Of a stretch of DNA of 64,000 nucleotides, positions 23,327 through 36,681 are shown one piece after another; position 1 is the first letter of the stretch, and the number at the start of each line of letters is the position of its first letter. Location: assembly GCA_010645155.1 (NCBI GenBank), contig CM021318.1, positions 6,630,059 through 6,694,058 on the forward strand. Direction: 5' to 3'. Under the pieces are notes generated by a model. It searched no databases and was not told where the DNA came from. It worked only from the letters and a program-made list of their open reading frames with translations. The DNA is from Tigriopus japonicus (taxonomy: Eukaryota > Arthropoda > Copepoda > Harpacticoida > Harpacticidae). Both the position numbers and the translations under genes were made by a program.

Positions 23327-26300
23327 CAAATCAAGTCACTTCAAAGTACCCTATACTGTCAAAAAGGCTGTTGTATTTCAAACACCTAATGCTTGGAATT
23401 ATACTTCTGGACCATCAATAGGATTGGAATTTTGTAAACTCAAGCTTTTTGACTTGGAACACTTCATAACCAACCCTTTGCTGGTTTAGTTGTTTATCCT
23501 CAAACAACAGCTGACATCTCTTTTTTGAAATGTGCAATTGTATCACCCTAAAGCAATCTACGGTTATCTATGGTGTGCACTCAATAATTTGGTGTGGCCA
23601 GCAGACTTTTCAAGCCGTGATTGATATTTCATTCTGATCCAAATCCAGCGTTGAGCCTCACATGATTTCAAACAAAGAGAGAAAAAGAGTAATTACCATT
23701 TGGGAGTTGCAGGTTAATGATAGTTTTTTTTTCTCGACTGCCCAATCGGGGAGTCGCCTTCTCGTGCACCTTTATTCATCAATTCAGATGTCTGTTTCAT
23801 GAAAGGGAAGGCTGTATAATTTGTGTTTTTGTCCATCTTGGAAGACGACTAAAAGAGCATAATCCTATACATATACTGTGTATGTAGTTGTGGGGGCCAT
23901 CCCATGTGTAAATGTGTGTGAGTAAAGTAAACTAGCTCTTGGCTCGAGAAGGCAAGCGATGATCAGCTTCTCAACGACGAGTCTTTTGGTTGTTGAGGTG
24001 AGCTGCATGCTAACTCGATTGCTTCTCGAGACTTTGGCCAAAACCCCTTTCGCTTGCCTGCCTGCCTGTGCTCGAAAATTCGATCAATCATTAGAGCTTC
24101 AACTGACAGAAGTTTCCAGCCAATCGGGGCATAGCTCTTTGGTCTTAAAGACCAATCACGCAGCTTTCATTAGACTCAGAGAAGAACAAGCTCGCAGGAA
24201 AGACGGATAGCTTTTGAGAAATGCAAGGTTCTTCACTCACGACAAAGACTTCTTGGCAAAAATCCGGACAACTTTGGCTCAAATAGGTCTTTAAAATACA
24301 TTTAATTACGTATTAGCTTCTGTCGGAAAGATTGCAGATGAGCAGTCTCGCAACCTAGGCGTGTTAGTCTGTGTTTTTGAGTTCGTTTTAAGTAGTCCAT
24401 GCCTTGCTGACGACTGTGGTAAAGTTAGGCATACTGAGAGGCCAAGATGGATGATGAATTGATGTGCAGATGATTTTCTGAGCCAAAAAATCGAAACTCT
24501 TTTGCACCGCCGATGAAATGGATAGTATTTTCTAGCCTTTCGCCAAAGTTAGCAATCGTCTGTCACTCTAAATCCGGCACTTTTTCCTCCTCTCTCTCGT
24601 ATTTTTTTGCCGTTGTTGTCGGTGCTAAAGATAATTACACATCAAGGCATTGCATTATCTATCATTATTACGAGACAATTAGATTGTGTTGGTTTCTTTG
24701 AACAACTAGCACTACTTATGTACAAGTGGCTCCTTTTTCTGCTTTCTTAACACACGTTTTGCAATGGGATTCTCAGATTGGTTGCTTGCCAATGACATCC
24801 GCGAGAATGCCAAAATCGAAATTTATTTGGAATGACAAATGAGTTTGCATTGCCATTCCGGTCTAGATATTACCGGCAATACGTCATCATTGGATGGAGT
24901 GCAAAATAAACAGTGAAAGTCAGGCTTGATCGCATGAAAATGTAAAATTGGCCAAAGCCAAACGCACTTGATCATCCAAATATCGGAGTTTGAAATCCTC
25001 CTCACACATGCGACGCTTTTAATTGAGCTTGAACTCAAAATGATAGAAAGCAAGGGGTTGGGAAGCGATCAAGCGTGTCTTGGTTGGTCGGTTGCATGTT
25101 CTTGGATCTGGTCACTCGAGTATGCAAACTCCATGGTAGATAATGGTCATGATTAATTCCTCGAGTTATCTCGGAACATTCTGAGCGAAAACTAATTGTG
25201 TCAATCAAGAAGCCAAGGCAAACCGGAGAAAGAGAATGGAAAGTGGACGGTCCATCGTCAAGAAACTGGTTCTCCGGACGTCACGAATACTTTTCCGAGC
25301 AGAAGGTCCGCAGAAAAATGTCTGGACCTTGTCACTCCCATTAAAATCAACATTGAATCAGGGAGCACCCACTCTAAACCAAAAATAGATTTTTGGGATC
25401 GCCTGAAGGGCAAATCGGTTGAGAGGGTGAATGCGAAAATCCGCCACAGAACCCATGATTAATCCCGATTCCTTCCAAAGGCGCGAACGGAAAATGGCCG
25501 AGTCTTCCACGAATCAATCGAGGATCGCGTGTTTGAAGCCAAAAAAAAACGGCGAACGAAAAAGAAATTCGATTTTTTGTGGGCTCGCCTCTTTGAAATT
25601 GTGCACAATAATTGGTGTGCTCTTCGCCAACATTCGTGACTTCAATCCAATCCAAGAAGACCCATTGAAATATATGAATCCGCTCGCATAAAGCCAATTC
25701 ATAAAGTGTTGCTTGCATAGAAATATTCGGAACCACGCAAATCCAACTAAAGCATGTGTCTAATCTCTCTGTCCAATCCAAAGCTGGCCAAAAACCTCTT
25801 CAAGGGAGCTTTGGAAGCCTTCAATGTTTGTCTCCGTTGAAATAAAAAAGAGATGGATATTGACTCACACCTCCACATATTTCAGGTTTCTCAGCAAAGA
25901 CAGATAGAAAGAGCGAACGATTGAACAACCAAAGGCAATTGCCTAATTTCTAGGCCTTATCTAAATGTAGAATCTAAAGCTCTTAGAGAAAGACGAGAGC
26001 GAGAAGAGAGATCCTCGAAATTCATGTCCAGTTAAATAGGAATCAATCTCGCTTTCGTCTACAAATGGAAAATTCACTGAAATCTAATGGCCAATCATCA
26101 CCAATGGCCATTTGGCAATCCCACGTGGCGAACTAACATTCGAGTGCACTTCCAGATCTGCATTAGCATTTCGATTGTGGCAGAATAAATCAAAACTTAG
26201 GGTTCATGTGCACAAACCTGAAATGTGGTTGTCGGTCAAACAATGCCCAAAATGTGCGATTGAATGCATTGATCATTGGGTGACAAATTGGGATTCGAAT

Positions 26301-28594
26301 CAGACTTGACGCGATGGGATTCAGAGATGTCTGAAGAAACAGGAAGAGTGCAATACGATCTTTTGTCGGCAAGATTGATCAGAGGTGAAAGACTCGAACT
26401 GCCTTTGTTTCAGGCACAACGTCATTATTTGGATCACATTCTAATAACAGCAAAAAAACTCAGCCTAGCAGTGCTCATTTCGTTCTGTGGTTGGTTTGAA
26501 GAAGGGGGCAAAAACCCTTTCGAAGAGATCATTTGGAAATGTCCGGAAGGTATTCAAATTAAAACCATGAACAGCAATAGATCAACACAAAGGCCTTTCT
26601 TGACGGGCCCATTCCATTTGACGTGAAGATGGTTCGAATCCAACATCCACGCATAGATACCAGCCCATTCTTGGGGCTTGTTGTCGATCCTTGAGTGAAC
26701 AATGAACGGGGTTGGGTGGTACTACTTCTACTACAACAACAAATTCATGAGTATGCATTGCATGGCGGATTACCCTGATGCTGAGAGCTTTTCTTGGCCC
26801 TCCAGGTTCATTTGTCAAACTCGGCTATCATCGCTCAAGTCTTGAAAGAAAACTCGTCTTTTCACTCCCTCGCTCCAAGCTGGCAGATAATTCCAACAGA
26901 CATCCATTGTTTCTCTGCGGATGATTGAAGCAAAGCTCACTCAAACTATAATATTACCAATCCACGTCTTTGTCTTCAATGAAACGCGGGAGAACAGAGC
27001 TGAACATCCCTCTAACGGAGAAACCACGAACTTTCTCTTTTCCCTGTTTTTTTACGCACTCTCCCTCTCCCTTCTTTTGCTCCCCGGGGAAGCATGTGCT
27101 TTGGCGAGACAAGTGAAAAGCACGCTTTTTTCAATACATAGAGCAGCCAGTCAAACCAATGAAGCAAGGAGCTAGGGAGGGAGGGGTTTGCGGCAAAAAG
27201 TGCAATTTGCCCCTCTCAAAAAAGCCTAACCAGTGAGTGGTTGGATGGTTCTTTTCCGAGTCTCACAAAAGGGAGAGACGACTGGCTGAAGAGCCCTAAG
27301 CTCCGCCTTGAATTTAACAGACTTTCAAAATGTCATTAAAATCCATGACATTGCCTCTCCTCTACCCCATTTTCATTCTCAAAAAATACCCTTGGAGGGT
27401 CATGAGGATGATGAAGCACCCCTTATGTAGATCAGGCCAAAAGAAAGAGGTCATTCTAGCCAAGGCATGATATTTGTATGGAGTGCTTTAGAAAAGGGGT
27501 GAACAGCTGCTCTGCATAGATGAAGGAAGACACCCAAGTTGGTCACTGTCAATCAAAGTCGAGGTCTAATTTTTCAAAGCCCCCTCTTTTCCTTGAACTA
27601 GGGGCCAGGGCTTTTGTCATGATGAATTTTTAATGAGGTTTTGTCTGGATTTTAGAACCAACTTGTTTGTGACAACTTCTCACAAAGCGTTATTACGGTA
27701 TATGAACTGATCATATGTCTGAAAATACAGTATAATGCTGATGGCAACCCTGTTTGTCAATAACAATTATTTTTTCCAATGGCACCTGTCCAGTTGGCTA
27801 ATCATCAATATGTGTTCACCACAAACCAAAAATTAAGCTCGAGCAGTGTCATTTATAATCCATATATCATTTCTAATTCAAATTTTAACCACAACAACCG
27901 CCTTGAGAATATGAAGCCAGTCACCTTTTACTTTCAAAACCGACAGTTCTGTGTTCTCTCACTGCATTAGTGAGATGAGCTGCTAACATGTAGATTTGTA
28001 AGCTCCGGGATTTGTTTTTCTTGAGCAATCTTTGGCCTGTCAAGTCAAAGAAAGCAAGGCTCTACAAAGACTCAAGGGAAGATTTACTGTGCCAAGTCAA
28101 TTTCTCAAACGTCACACCTTCTAATGTTTCGTATCTGGGCTAAAGGCTAGACACGCTACACCCATGAGACATCTTCAGTACGTGCTTCACTGAAGGAAGG
28201 AAGAAGAGTTGCGTACAACGTCAAACTTGAAGAATGTTGCCGAGATTTCAGACTTCACCAACTCCTTTTTCCTCCTCTAAAGTGAATTAGAAATCCTCAA
28301 AGTACTTGCACCCTTGAAGTATGTTACTTACTTTTTCTATTCAATTGAGTGATATTAACAAGATAGTTCTCTATTGCATGAAAAGGACTCTTGTAATCCT
28401 ATCTCAAATTTAACTCAAATCTTCCCTTGCCTCCAGAGTCAACTACCACTTATCTCAAAACTTGACTAAAGACAAAACTGACTTCTCCATGGCTTTAAAG
28501 TAAGCTTGTCAACTGGTCCTCATTATTTGGACTCTATCTCCAATCAGGGATCTAATCAAAATCTTTTGGCCATCAAACTGAAATGGAGACCTAC

Positions 28595-28860
28595 CTGAGG
28601 ACACATCTTGCACTGGTATTTCCTTCCCGTAGTACCTCCTCCTCCACCTCCCCCACTACCTCCATTGGCATTATTGTGGGAGTGGCCGCCCATTTGACCT
28701 CCTCCCATTTTGGATGCGGCATTAATGGGCTGAGGAACGACAAGGTTACCATTTCCACCACCAGGACCGGAGACTGCAGGAGGTGAAGATGAAGCCGAGG
28801 AGTTGCTCCGCTGACCGTAGAGACTCATCTGCTGTGGGTCAAGTCGGCCATCATCCAAAC
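28595..28860 (-). CDS. rn: Rotund-like exon carrying the cysteine half of finger 1
   Basis: The acceptor CTATATGATTCCAG has a strong pyrimidine tract and the donor is CCTCAG|GTAGG. The exon is 266 bp: two bases complete a codon and 88 codons follow, ending in phase 0. It encodes GLDDGRLDPQQMSLYGQ, then a Ser/Ala/Pro and Gly/Asn/His-rich low-complexity region with a run of seven glycines, then KYQCKMCPQ. CKMC supplies the two cysteines of finger 1; the histidines are in the exon starting at 12134, and the joined spacing C-x2-C-x12-H-x3-H is canonical. This splice through a finger is strong proof that the two exons belong together across 16.5 kb. It enters in phase 1, which does not fit the donor of the exon at 38309-38551, so at least one exon is missing from my model. 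Confidence 0.88.
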
Positions 28861-29451
28861 CTGGAATCATATAGAGAGAAAGGATGCTTACTAAAGAAGC
28901 TATATATTTTGGTTTGACATTTTGCACTTATTGACTTGTCAAAAAACTCGTCACGCTGAAGGTCAATCCAGATTTCAGAGCGGTGCACTACAACAGGTTC
29001 TGCTCGTGTGCATTCATTTCTCCAATTATCGTCAAGGAGTTCAGTTCATTAGTGAGCTTCCAAGCTGCATTTCTACCTTATTGATCGATCTTTCCGCACA
29101 CTTTGAAGTGGCGCTGATTGATTTAAACAACTTTTTGGGCCTGCGTATTGCTTCTTTCGAAATCATGTCAATGTGAAAACCGTGTCATGAGACGGTCTAT
29201 CTAAAAGTGGGTGAAGCCTGTCTCGTAGCTTTTTGGCATGGCTCTGGCTCTTGGGGAGATAGAAGACGGAATTTTGAGGCCTCAAATGCTCCAAGGGTTG
29301 GGTTTTTGTGCCTCGAATATTAGAAACAGTTTTTGCACCCTCCTCAGAAGGAGAGGAAGAAGTGTTTTTTCCCCCGCTTCATGTGTGTGTGAGCCCAGGC
29401 CATTTGAAATGGAGTTTCATGGCGAGAGAAAATTGGGAACACGCCTTGAGA

Positions 29452-29459
29452 TGACGTCA
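29452..29459. promoter_or_regulatory. Perfect CRE palindrome TGACGTCA
   Basis: ATGACGTCAT (29451-29460) is a full CREB/ATF palindrome about 600 bases upstream (minus sense) of the exon at 28860. A second perfect TGACGTCA is at 56269-56276 in another intron. An 8-mer is expected about twice by chance in 64 kb on one palindromic count, so function is uncertain. Confidence 0.25.
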
Positions 29460-31902
29460 TATTGGGTAGATGATGATGGATGAATTAGCTATGCATTTGA
29501 ATTACTCTTCCCTTCCAGAAGATATCATCCGAGAACATATTTAAAGCCAGATCCCATTGCCCAGATGTTACTCTCCAACACTCAAGAGCTCATCAAAGCA
29601 GCAACTCCAAAAACATGTTGGTGATCCCTAAACCAGTCCGAATGATAGGGTAGAATCGGATCATTGCAACCAATATTGATCTGATGTTCCAGGTGAGTGC
29701 GACGACCGCATCCAGCATTCAAGGATTGACGTATTGTAATGGAAATCTATGAGGAAGTATCATTGGAGTTGGAAGCAAAAAGCTCATTGCGGTCATCATG
29801 CATGCCACCAAAGCCCCACAAAAACATCCTCTTCACCAAAATTGAAATCTAGTTTGCTTGGATTTTCAATCAGCCCGACGTATTATGAAAAGGAGGAACA
29901 AAAACTGGAATTGTGGCTTCGGGTGTGAGGGTGGGGTGGAAAATCTCCAATTGGATCCAAAACGAATCTCCATTTCTCCATTCCAGGGTGCCTGACATGC
30001 ACTCACTTTGCCATTGAAGGGGAACAAACGCAGAGTGATCTACTTTGTAAAACACAATATATCTCATACGAGAACCGTTCTCCAAATATATTTTCGTGGG
30101 GTTACTGGTTTTATTGTAGGAGTGTACCATTGAAAAAGAAGGCCAAATGTTTTTGAGGGATAAAAAGAGAAATTCTAAAATGATTATTGGCCTTATATTT
30201 TACCGTACGAACAAGAACCTTTTTTGTCCGAATAAAGAGAAGCAAGACCCACTTAGCTTTTACTTTTGACAGGTGTGTAAAGACATATATTGCAATATTT
30301 TTTTAAGGTCCTAATTGAGCAATGGCCGGTAATACACTTAAATAAAGGATAGCCACGTGGATGATTCGTTCGCATTTGGTCTCATCATTGTTTTTACAAG
30401 TAATGCACTTGGTGTGAAGTAATTCACGATTACCATAAACTCTAAAAACTGCACCTTTCACAGAAGGAACATCACTTTCGATTAAGTGTCTGTAGCTCGT
30501 CCAAATCTTTGTTTTAGCCCCATCTGTGTTTTTGTCATACTAATAAAAAATAACTAGCACACTTTCGTCCTTTTTCAGAACAGATGTGTAGGGATATATA
30601 GTGCTTTACCGTTACTAAAGGAGTAAAACGAGAATTATGGTCCTTGTCCCGAGTTTGCTTTGACCTTTTCAAAGAAGTTATTGGTGTGAGTCATAAAGTA
30701 ATATTGCTAATTTTTCAGCAGTATGTGAACAAGCCATTAATTTTCCAGGAAATATGGAGGCAACAAACGAATCTACTTGGTTCATAGGGGGTAAAATGAA
30801 GAAGGCAAATTCGATTCCGAGACAGACAAAGGTAAACGAGACGTCTCAAGCGGAATTTTCGGTATTGGCTGTACTTTCATTGATTGTCATCATTGGGAAG
30901 GTGCTACTAGTCTCCTACTTCAATGACACCTCTCTAAAAATGTCTAGACAGAACTTCTGATTGACTCCGTTCATAATGTGCCCAAAGAATACTCATATTC
31001 CTTTGGCCTCAAAAATCATTTTGAACAAACTGTTCAATTGAAAGCGGAGTGACTTTTCAAAGTCAGGTCTTCAGAGTGGAAGGACAAACAGAAATCACTT
31101 TGAAGGACCAAAGCCCAAAGAGTGAAAGTAAATTTGGAGCCATTATTGAAGTGTCATTGAAATAACGGATGAGGCCTCCAAACCCGGAATCTCCAATATT
31201 GCTGCCTGCTATGAAGTCATTAGGTGATCCATTCACTCGATTAGATCGAGTAGGCGGATCTAGGGAGGAGAAGGTAGGTTCATACGTAGGGAACATTCGA
31301 GTTTGGGGAGGAAAATCCTCTGATCGATGAGGACATGTCTTGGCGAGTGTGTGTCTTAGTAATTAAAAACATAACTTCTCTTTTTCCGATTGTCCACATG
31401 TCGCAATCGTCATTCACTATCCGTCATATTTAATGCTTCCTCTGAAAAGGGACAACGAAATGATTGCTCTTATTACATGTATGTTCAACGAGCACAAAGA
31501 GTGAAGAGAGGCCCGACCCTCGTGTGTTTCCAAGTGTAGACAACACATTCTCGTGATATCGTGCGAGGGGTTGACGATAAAAGAGCCATATCTGGGCTTG
31601 AGAACCTGAATGGTGCCCATCTTTGGCAAATCACCTCGGTTTTAAGAGGACTGTTGCATTTTTAAGCGGCGGAAATGCCTTGGATTTGAATAGCAAAAAG
31701 GGAGTGACAAGAGGGTAGCAAAGAGGATTTTGGAACGGGGTGTGCTCGTCTCTGTCCAGACCCACTCCTGAGGGGCATGGAAGGCATGATTTTGAGGAGT
31801 CGACTGTGTCTGGGGGCGTTTTGGAGACTTATATGCTCTACCCCACAGAACGGACACCCTTGACAGGCACGGCCACTTCGAGCTCGACAAAGACAAGACT
31901 TA

Positions 31903-32128
31903 CAGGGTGCGGCAACACTTTTTGTACTTTTGAAATAAACAAGGGGTAAAGGGCTACCATTCCAAGCAATCTTCCCCATGATAAACATCTTTAAGGTGCA
32001 TATTCAAAGTAAATTTCTTTTTAAATTTTGTGTTCGGCTTCTGTACTGCCAATGCTACACTGTGAGGCACTCTATAACTTGGATTGTGCAACATCAAAGC
32101 CGAGTCTGAGTATTGCTGCCCCACCCTG
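31903..32128. mobile_element. Possible mariner-like MITE, diverged
   Basis: The left end reads TA then CAGGGTGCGGCAACACTT. The right end, reverse complemented, reads CAGGGTGGGGCAGCAATA, so the ends match at about 14 of 18 positions. The left flank is TA but the right flank is CA, so the target duplication is imperfect or mutated. The length is 226 bp with no transposase. Frames inside and just beyond it (to 32360 on plus) lack motifs. Confidence 0.35.
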
Positions 32129-35100
32129 CATTGTATATTCCTTTGGCCAGACCACGTAGAGTGTGGGGCCAGACAGTGTAGCAGGTTCAATGACTGATAA
32201 AAAAAGAGGGAATACATTTTTTGCTGTTGTTAATCCTACAGAAGTGGAGAGGCAACGACGCAAAGACTACAACATTCACTCAGCACTCCTACCTGAAAAG
32301 TGGCGACTAATTGATGCAATTCAATCTCGCCATGCTGGATGGGTTTATAATGATTTTTGATGAGGCGTCTCGTTATTTGACCTTTCCGACCCTACCAATA
32401 CATACTAAATCATGAACTAAGCAATAAACCACACCTCATAATACCCTTTACATGTTTACGCGTTAAAAATGAATATCACTCAATACCGGATACTGGTTCT
32501 TTAAAAGCTTGGCACTGATTTCATCTTGACTCAGTATGAGTTTGAGTACGAATGAAGTCTCCAACCTACCTCCAATGTGCGAGTATTGAACCATGATTTT
32601 GATGAGATGGGCCTTGGATTCCGATGAATCAGGCCAATGTGATGTGTTATTGGCAGTAGTCGGCAGGCCTTAGTTGTAGGCCTATCCACGGCTTTAGCAA
32701 TAGTTGTTGTTGAGAGAGCTTGGGAATCAAATTCTGATATCCGACGGCTCAAATATCGTTAGACGATTTTGGTTCCAGTTTTGTTTGCTCAGAGCAAAGG
32801 GAAAATTTGTAACTTGTATGAATTGACGTTAGGTTGTGTTTTGAGTCTGTTGGACAGATAGATCACATATAGAATTGAGTAAAGGTACACTGAGGTATGG
32901 CTGATGGATAAAAATAAGGCACTCCATTCCAGGGTTTCCTCCACCTAGGGCTCCTTTCAGGAGCAATCGATGCACATGGTCTTTTCCGGAGAGTGAGTCC
33001 TCTCTTTGCGTTTTTTGCACTTTGTTTACATTTTGCAATCACGAGCAAAAAAACACGAACGCGAGCTCACTACTCACTTCTGAGTCTGTGACGTCGACCA
33101 CCACGAGAAAGGACGCTGTTGCTCGCTTCTTGGCGAGTAAGTCGCTCTGTCTGTTTTTTCTGTCTTTCCCTGTCCGAAAGATGTGCTTTTTGTTTTACTG
33201 TCGCGGCTGCATCTCGACAACGACTACTTCGGACTGGAATCATCACAAAAACATGGAATTCTCAACTCTTTTTTTTCCTTCTGGACTTGGCCAGGCGCGT
33301 CCAAACGCCTCTATCGAAGGCCGGCGAGGAGTCCGAGTGAGTCGCGCGTATGACTCAGGCCGGTTTGGATCCAAACATATGAGTAACTAACTCGAGTACT
33401 TCTAGTTCGGTACATGTTATGTGGAAGGAGTCCAGGCATTCTGTAGTGAACTCCTACTGTACTTGTTATGGCGGCACGGTGAGTATGACGATGAACTTGA
33501 GAGCAAAGAGCGCATCAGGAGTAAACTCTGCCTGAGTTATTGAAGGCAAAGAATGCTGGCCGGTGTCTCCTCTGTAAATCCTTTCCTTATTACCACACTT
33601 TTTTCTCGTCTTCTCCAACAAGCACTCTACTCAAGACATCCCCGAGAGCTCACGAGGCTATTATGGAGGGTGGGTAAGAAGCATGGGGGCCATGGACAAC
33701 TTGGCCAAGGTCTGGAGACAGGAAACACGGCCTACTTACTCCAAATTTGCTGATAATAATAGGTATGTTTCGATTGCTCATTGTCGCAAGTAACATGTTT
33801 ATGTTCTGCCCAGATCCCTAATTTGGAGTAAAATGTGGAGGCATATGCGATATTTGATTGGTGGTCTTGACATACTGGAGATGACTCAGAGGCCTTCAAT
33901 ATTCAAGTGTGAACTTGTAAAGTTCAATTTCCAAATTTGAATCTCCACACAAGATATTTCTTGTACCACGAGATAAAATCAGTCTCACTTTTGGATCTTG
34001 GATCCCATAAATCAATAAGGGAACTGACTTATCTCAAACAATGAAGTTTTTGGCCAATACTTCCAACAAGCAATAAGGATACAACAAAGGCAACAACTAA
34101 TTTGTCCACAAATCTAGGTTCAGAGCTTCATTTTTTGAATCGTCTCATCTCCATCCCTTTTCAAGGTGTCCAAGATAGAGTTGTGGGGCCAATGGAAGAA
34201 GGAAGAAAACCCCTTTGAAAGTGCTCCTTCTTGAAGAACGAGTGAATATACACACTCACACGGAGACTACTAGTTCTATTCCTACCATCATCACCAAAGG
34301 CAATAGGCATGCCGGGCTGCATTCTAGGTGGACAATTTCCGACGACAAAGCAGGCAAACAGACTCCAGAACGAGAGAGACAGATGATGAGAAGAGGTAAA
34401 AAAGAGTTGCCTACTCCTCTCTCTTTCCAGGCTGTTTGTGTACACATTTTCCAAGATGGATGTGATGGCGACACCGTCCGTCAGGATGATGTTGATCATC
34501 CTCCTGTTCTTCCTTCTCCATCCTCAGGTCTGGAGAACCAGTATTCCTGGCCAATGCTCTCTTGTGTACGTATGTATGTATTTACACACACTCACCGAGT
34601 TCTCCAGCCAGTCTTTCTCATATGTAGTATGTATGCTCTCGGCGGTCTTGTTACTGTGTGCGTGAGGTAATTGCAGGGTGTTCAAGATCCTCTAGAAATC
34701 CTGGAACGCACTTTTGAAGCACCCATCTTGTGCGAAGTACCTACCTCGAGCACACAGACTCACATGAGGAACCTCACCCCAGAAACTCATAAAGCCTGAT
34801 TCGACATTTGTCTCAAATCAAGGCGGCCTAAAAGAGTTCGCTTGTGTTTATACAGGGGGGAATGCCGAACGGAACGAGATCAGGCACATATGTGAATGTG
34901 AACGCGTTGGAACTCGAAATGAGAGCACAAATTCATTGAGATCAAAGTCCACAGTCGTTTTTTTCCTGCCCTAAGAATAATGAAGAAGGGTAGTAAAAAT
35001 TGCCTATCGGTACCCAAGAATTTTCTGTCTCTGAGTCCGGCTCCTCTCCGAACCAGTTTTTGGAAGGTTGAAGAGGAACGGATCTTGATTCTTTCATGGG

Positions 35101-36670
35101 CAATTGGAAGAAGCAGCTTTTCCCAAAAGGGGTTTTTACAACCCGAGGGTTGTAAAACACTCTTTCTTTCCAGCGGATTGTCTCAAATTCAAAGCAGAGA
35201 GACATTCAATCTCTCTCTTTCTCTCCTTTTTGAATCTTTTGATCCCATAATTCTTCCCGCCAAAAGTGTATTAAAAGCATTTTTTATTGTTTATCAGAGC
35301 GTCTGGGTAATGTGACCTTCAAGCATTTTCCGTCTGGTTTACAGTCAACAATTTACCTCACCAGTCTCGACGTTTTCGACGGTCGGCGTGAACGCTTCGC
35401 CTGTAACCGTCTCTCAAAAATCTCTTTTAACCTAAAAAGCAAAAGGGGTTTGAGACTTTGAGGGCGGTTTAGTGAATGGAGCGCCGCTGGAGTTAGGGTG
35501 CAACTTCAGCCCCTCCAGCTTCTTTCATATGGAGGAGGTAATGAGTCTCGCGTCAACACTGCCGTGAAAAAATAATCAACCACGTGGCATTCTCCTTAAC
35601 TCTTTCCCCAGTAAAAATGACTTCGTCAAAAACCCTCTAAAATAGTCTTCAATCAATCTGGAAACATGATTCCGGATCCCACCTTCCAGGACTTGTAAAG
35701 CTTTAATTGTTTCTCAAAATAGCGTCACCCTGATATATCCAGTTGACTGAGGAGGTTACAGTGTATCATTAAGTCAAACTCTTAGAGAGCTCAGTAACTT
35801 TTTGACAGTGCACCCATTGTTCAGACCTTAGGGATATCAGTTTACCCAACCAAAATAGTTTACTGTTTGTGAGGGGAGCTAAAGCAAGAAGCAAGGCTGG
35901 AGCTGCTTTGCTTCATGTGGATGATGATGATAATAGACAGCCGTGGCTGGAAAGACATGCCAGACTGCAAGGCTGGCAATCATCACCATGATATTCATGT
36001 TGGTCTCTTTGTCTAGCTAGAGCACTGAGTGGCCAGTACCTACAACTATGGTTGTGGCTTTGACGGGGATAATTTTAAGAAAAGTGACATCTTACACCAA
36101 AATTTATTTTCAATATTGTGTGTTTAAAACAAAATTTCTTCGTTGAGAATGTCGGAATGTTCCTAAAAAGAAGATTGGTTCGGAAGACCAGTACTCTGTT
36201 GAATGTAGCGCTTTAGTCTGGACCACAAAATTTGTATCCAAAAATCAAGACAAAACATATTTGAACGGGGAGTAGACTGGATCGAAAATTTTGTTCGAAG
36301 ATTTACGTATTTTCCGCACTGCACGCAATTTATCTCCTAATTTGTCGAGACCAATGAGAAAATGAATCCAAATTTTTGCCTCATGTTTAATTACCACTTC
36401 CGTTTTCTACCAAGAAATATGCACCAATGGCTGCCCAACCATTGGTGCGGAGGTAATTACAAGCAATCGCAAATTTGTCACCTGGTTTCCTTTTTAAATA
36501 TCTACATCTAAATTGACAAAAGGATTTTAGCTGCCTTGCTCTGAGCACCTATCTAGCTGGTTTCTGGCTTGGTTCTCTAACAATCAACCATCCAAATATG
36601 AGCTGTCAATCAAAGTGGAAACGAGTTCTTGATTTTAGACTGGAAATAAGAACCCAAGAACCAAGAAAAA

Positions 36671-36681
36671 GGGGGGGGGGG
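36671..36681. repeat. Poly-G run of 11
   Basis: An uninterrupted run of eleven G (C on minus) follows an A-rich run. It is a length-variable tract and a likely sequencing or assembly weak point. Confidence 0.8.

Larger units (their letters stand above)
14745..28594. other. Long intron, no supported coding exon
   Basis: About 13.9 kb between the alternative first exon and the exon at 28595. I read both strands and found no family signature. The longest frame is 166 codons on minus (16859-16359); it starts with ATG but has no recognisable domain, no splice partner and mixed composition, so I leave it uncalled. The stretch contains an inverted repeat at 23003-23326, a motif TGGCAACACTG at 17923-17933, TGGCAACCCTG at 27742-27752, and a perfect GGTTCGAATCC at 26631-26641 without a tRNA body. 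Confidence 0.55.

Noticed and set aside
26631..26641. Perfect box B sequence GGTTCGAATCC
   Set aside because: No box A at tRNA spacing and no acceptor-stem pairing; not a tRNA gene.
31063..31296. Possible minus-strand exon with a good acceptor (CCTTCTCCTCCCTAG) near 31261
   Set aside because: No donor gives the phase needed to join 38309 to 28860, and the translation has no rotund-like features.
34215..34670. 151-codon plus-strand frame with opposite-strand overlap at 34161-34499
   Set aside because: Both strands are open over the same bases, no domain is visible, and there is no plausible splice context.
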